The translations under genes were made by a program, and so were the position numbers. Positions 63,585 through 64,000 of a stretch of DNA of 64,000 nt are shown here, one piece after another. Position 1 is the stretch's first letter. Every line of letters starts with the position of its first letter. The DNA is from Echinarachnius parma (Eukaryota > Echinodermata > Echinoidea > Clypeasteroida > Echinarachniidae): the NCBI GenBank assembly GCA_037951105.1, contig JBAMJV010009322.1:27103-91102 (forward strand). The letters run 5' to 3'. The notes beneath the pieces were generated by a model. That model was not told where the DNA came from, made no database searches, and saw only the letters and a list, made by a program, of their open reading frames with translations.

Positions 63585-64000
63585 GCCAGGGGCGTCGATC
63601 CTGTTTTTTGCGATTGGGGGGGGGGGGGGGGGGCGAAATTTGAAAAAAAAAAAAAATCCAGAGTGACCACTGAGAGGAGCTAAAAGCCCCACATTGGCAT
63701 GCCCAGAAATTTTATTATGCGCTCATTGAAAGTGTCTTGATGGCTCGAAGACCTGACTTTGGGGGTACCCACATTTTGGGGGACAATAATGGGGGTCCAG
63801 GGGGCGGAGCCCCCGGAAGCTTTTTAGATTTCAGACATTTGCAACTCCTATCATGGGTGTTAAAATTGTATAAAATAGTGAACCTACTTGTAACGTACTT
63901 TTATAAAGGGCATAGCGAGGACAAGATTTGAGCCTTGCATGAGATGGATCCTACGTGATCCTGTATACTATAGAGCCATCGATATAGTCTAGGCATTTAG
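63585..64000. other. Intron or intergenic, poly-G element
   Basis: CAGGGGCGTCGATCC (hAT-like end) then a G tract at 63617-63633 and an A run. The rest shows GGGGGTCCAGGGGGCGGAGCC and no coding signal. Confidence 0.5.

Noticed and set aside
1..64000. Bacterial-type system (operon, defence island, phage)
   Set aside because: Spliced genes, SINEs, LINEs, MITEs and microsatellites show this is eukaryotic nuclear DNA.

Overview
This is a eukaryotic nuclear window of about 36-40% GC with spliced genes and dense, mixed transposable-element remains. The style fits a marine invertebrate. A tRNA-derived SINE, many TTAA-flanked MITEs, long poly-G tracts and an invertebrate-type non-LTR element with a PHD finger make an echinoderm (sea-urchin-like) or related deuterostome my best guess. 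The species cannot be fixed from sequence alone.

Three host loci can be supported. (1) A single-exon TMEM53-like (DUF829) gene lies on the minus strand at 8473-9393. A near-identical second copy at 16342-17261 is broken by a 1-bp deletion. Both sit inside a ~7.9-kb direct tandem duplication (4355-12233 and 12234-20146) whose left breakpoint cuts an LTR. (2) A complete minus-strand FGGY carbohydrate kinase gene spans 22462-34823. I resolved 13 coding exons with canonical splice sites and compatible phases, giving 551 residues, plus one upstream non-coding exon. Exons 7, 12 and 13 each have decayed tandem duplicates nearby. (3) The 5' end of a plus-strand gene lies at 62646-63260 and runs off the right edge. 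Its second exon resembles the first membrane segment of the Aa_trans amino-acid transporter family, and both visible exons again have decayed duplicates.

Layout: 1-1957 is a degraded minus-strand LINE interrupted by a MITE. 2638-4636 is the 3' part of an LTR retroelement with a frameshifted C2H2 zinc-finger ORF. 4355-20146 is the tandem duplication. 20150-22420 holds MITEs and dead FGGY terminal exons. 22462-34960 is FGGY, with SINE, MITE and low-complexity insertions in its introns. 34985-38165 is an inverted plus tandem repeat block with a LINE tail inserted in one copy. 38360-41870 holds foldbacks, poly-G elements and nested palindromes. 42830-46206 is a LINE whose single long ORF is open (PHD-EN-RT). 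46207-61600 is gene-poor and full of MITEs and poly-G/C tracts. 61700-64000 holds triplet microsatellites and the transporter gene's first exons.

The genes do not form a pathway. The main theme is structural: repeated small-scale exon duplication in two unrelated genes, a fresh tandem duplication with uneven divergence, and a large set of TTAA-bounded terminal-inverted-repeat families. I saw no CRISPR array, canonical tRNA gene, rRNA gene or operon. All homology statements come from reading motifs; no database search was run.
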